The notes beneath the pieces were generated by a model. The model saw only the letters and a program-made list of their open reading frames with translations, was not told the origin of the DNA and ran no database searches. The translations under genes and the position numbers were made by a program. From Galbitalea soli (lineage in GTDB: Bacteria > Actinomycetota > Actinomycetes > Actinomycetales > Microbacteriaceae): DNA of 64,000 nt. Within the stretch, counting starts at the first letter, position 1, and every line of letters starts with the position of its first letter. Positions 63,224-64,000 of this stretch are shown here, one piece after another. The stretch lies in assembly GCF_010686725.1 (NCBI RefSeq), contig NZ_JAAGWZ010000002.1:682001-746000 (forward strand), read 5' to 3'.

Positions 63224-64000
63224 CTAGTGTCCCATCGGCGCAGGGGCGCCCCCGGTCTGCGGTGCGCGGCGGATGAGCGCGCTCACCGGGATGGCCACGA
63301 TCGAGATGATTGCGCCGACCAGGAACGCGCTGTGCACGCCCCCCGCGGTCGAGACGGCGACGTTCGCCCCCTGACCGGCCAGCACCGCTTCGCGCGCGGT
63401 GAGGATCGTCACGAACAGGGCGCTCCCGGCCGCCCCTGCCACCTGCTGCACGGTGCCGACCGTCGCGCTGCCGTGCGAGTAGAGGTCGGGGGTCAGGGCG
63501 CCGAGGCTCGAGGTGAAGAGCGGCGTGAAGACCAGCGCGAGGCCGATGCTGAGCGAGACATGGGCGACCAGCACCCACCACGACGGCGAGTGCTCGTCGA
63601 GCAACGTGAGCCCCCAGAGCACCAGGCTGACGAGGGTGGATCCGCTGATGAGCAGTGCCCGTGGCCCGACCCGGTCGTAGATGCGCCCGACGAGCGGCGC
63701 CAGCAGTCCCATGATGATTCCCCCCGGCAGGAGCAGGAGCCCCGTGGTGAGCGAGGAGACGTGGATCGCGTTCTGCATGTAGATCGGCAGCAGCACGAAG
63801 GTTCCGAACATCGCCATCATGCTGATCGTGAACATGACGATCGAGAAGGTGAAGGTGCGGTTGCGGAAGGTGCGCAGGTCGAGCAGCGCGGAATCGCGCT
63901 TCTGAAGCGACAGCTGCCGCAGGATGAAGACGGCGATGGCGACGGCACCGACGCTGAGCGGCAGCACGGTCTGCAGGGGTCCTGCGTCGCGGAGGCCGAG
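63224..64000 (-). CDS. DHA2-type MFS multidrug exporter, C-terminal part (cut by window edge)
   Basis: 258 residues visible; the N-terminal half lies beyond 64000. Eight or so hydrophobic segments with EmrB/QacA-type features: SALLDLRTFRNRTFTFSIVM, FVLLPIYMQNAIHVSSLTTG, LLLPGGIIMGLLAPLVGRIYDRVG, and SATVGTVQQVAGAAGSALFV. These are typical of the second half of 14-helix drug/proton antiporters. The substrate and start cannot be judged here. Confidence 0.9.
   Translation of the reverse strand, partial: LGLRDAGPLQTVLPLSVGAVAIAVFILRQLSLQKRDSALLDLRTFRNRTFTFSIVMFTISMMAMFGTFVLLPIYMQNAIHVSSLTTGLLLLPGGIIMGLLAPLVGRIYDRVGPRALLISGSTLVSLVLWGLTLLDEHSPSWWVLVAHVSLSIGLALVFTPLFTSSLGALTPDLYSHGSATVGTVQQVAGAAGSALFVTILTAREAVLAGQGANVAVSTAGGVHSAFLVGAIISIVAIPVSALIRRAPQTGGAPAPMGH

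Overview
The window is 64 kb of very GC-rich DNA from an actinobacterium, with strong G/C preference at third codon positions, many GTG and TTG starts, and -10 boxes placed directly in front of start codons. The gene order dprA-xerC-M23 peptidase-rpsB-tsf-pyrH-frr-cdsA, the GlgE/GlgB/GlgP/GlgX glucan genes, gatC-gatA and gatB, and an ECF sigma/Asp23 envelope cluster fit the family Microbacteriaceae. I would not name a genus. The window is chromosomal and mostly housekeeping. I see no rRNA, tRNA, CRISPR array, insertion sequence, prophage or plasmid module.

Layout. 1-2222: comM (cut by the window edge) and dprA, for DNA uptake and recombination. 2230-6509: small conserved proteins, a metallophosphoesterase, and a divergent GntR regulator/MFS transporter pair with a palindromic operator between them. 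6487-13272: xerC, a repeat-bearing M23 peptidase, then the rpsB-tsf // pyrH-frr-cdsA-DivIVA-domain block, with a strong terminator after tsf. 13319-18016: a secreted lysozyme-like protein, a Na+/H+ antiporter, a zinc-finger protein with an overlapping alpha/beta hydrolase, and an AI-2E family permease. 18049-23602: a giant coiled-coil protein with a perfect 11-residue repeat array, an unusual membrane protein with an internal lipobox, and a thioredoxin/TPR protein. 23695-33861: glucan metabolism (glgB, glgE, glgP, glgX) plus ybaK. 33923-39240: cysteine desulfurase, a lipoprotein, mnmA (tRNA 2-thiouridine) and ligA.

39241-43000: a DUF1023-type hydrolase and three lipoproteins, two of them a tandem META-like pair. 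42992-48012: gatC-gatA and gatB, separated by a divergent CGNR regulator/EamA exporter pair. 48034-58536: a cold-shock/DUF1294 protein, an OafA-like acyltransferase, small enzymes, acetyl-CoA synthetase, an aldo/keto reductase, a small membrane protein and a serine hydrolase. 58559-63193: a stress region made of a NUDIX gene relic, hsp20 under both CIRCE and HAIR operators, an ECF sigma factor with Asp23-like genes on one strand, and an Asp23/AmaP-like envelope operon plus CsbD on the other. 63224-64000: the C-terminal part of an MFS drug exporter, cut by the window edge.

How the genes relate. The glg genes form an alpha-glucan cycle: GlgE extends chains from maltose-1-phosphate, GlgB branches them, GlgP phosphorolyses them and GlgX debranches. 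Cysteine desulfurase can supply sulfur to MnmA. The GatCAB subunits amidate mischarged Glu-tRNA(Gln)/Asp-tRNA(Asn). The sigma factor and the Asp23/AmaP set look like one envelope-stress module. I found no convincing new defence or mobile system. The least explained items are the 30-unit hendecad coiled coil, the Asp23-paralogue cluster, the palindromic VNTR at the M23 gene, and the consistent leaderless promoter geometry.
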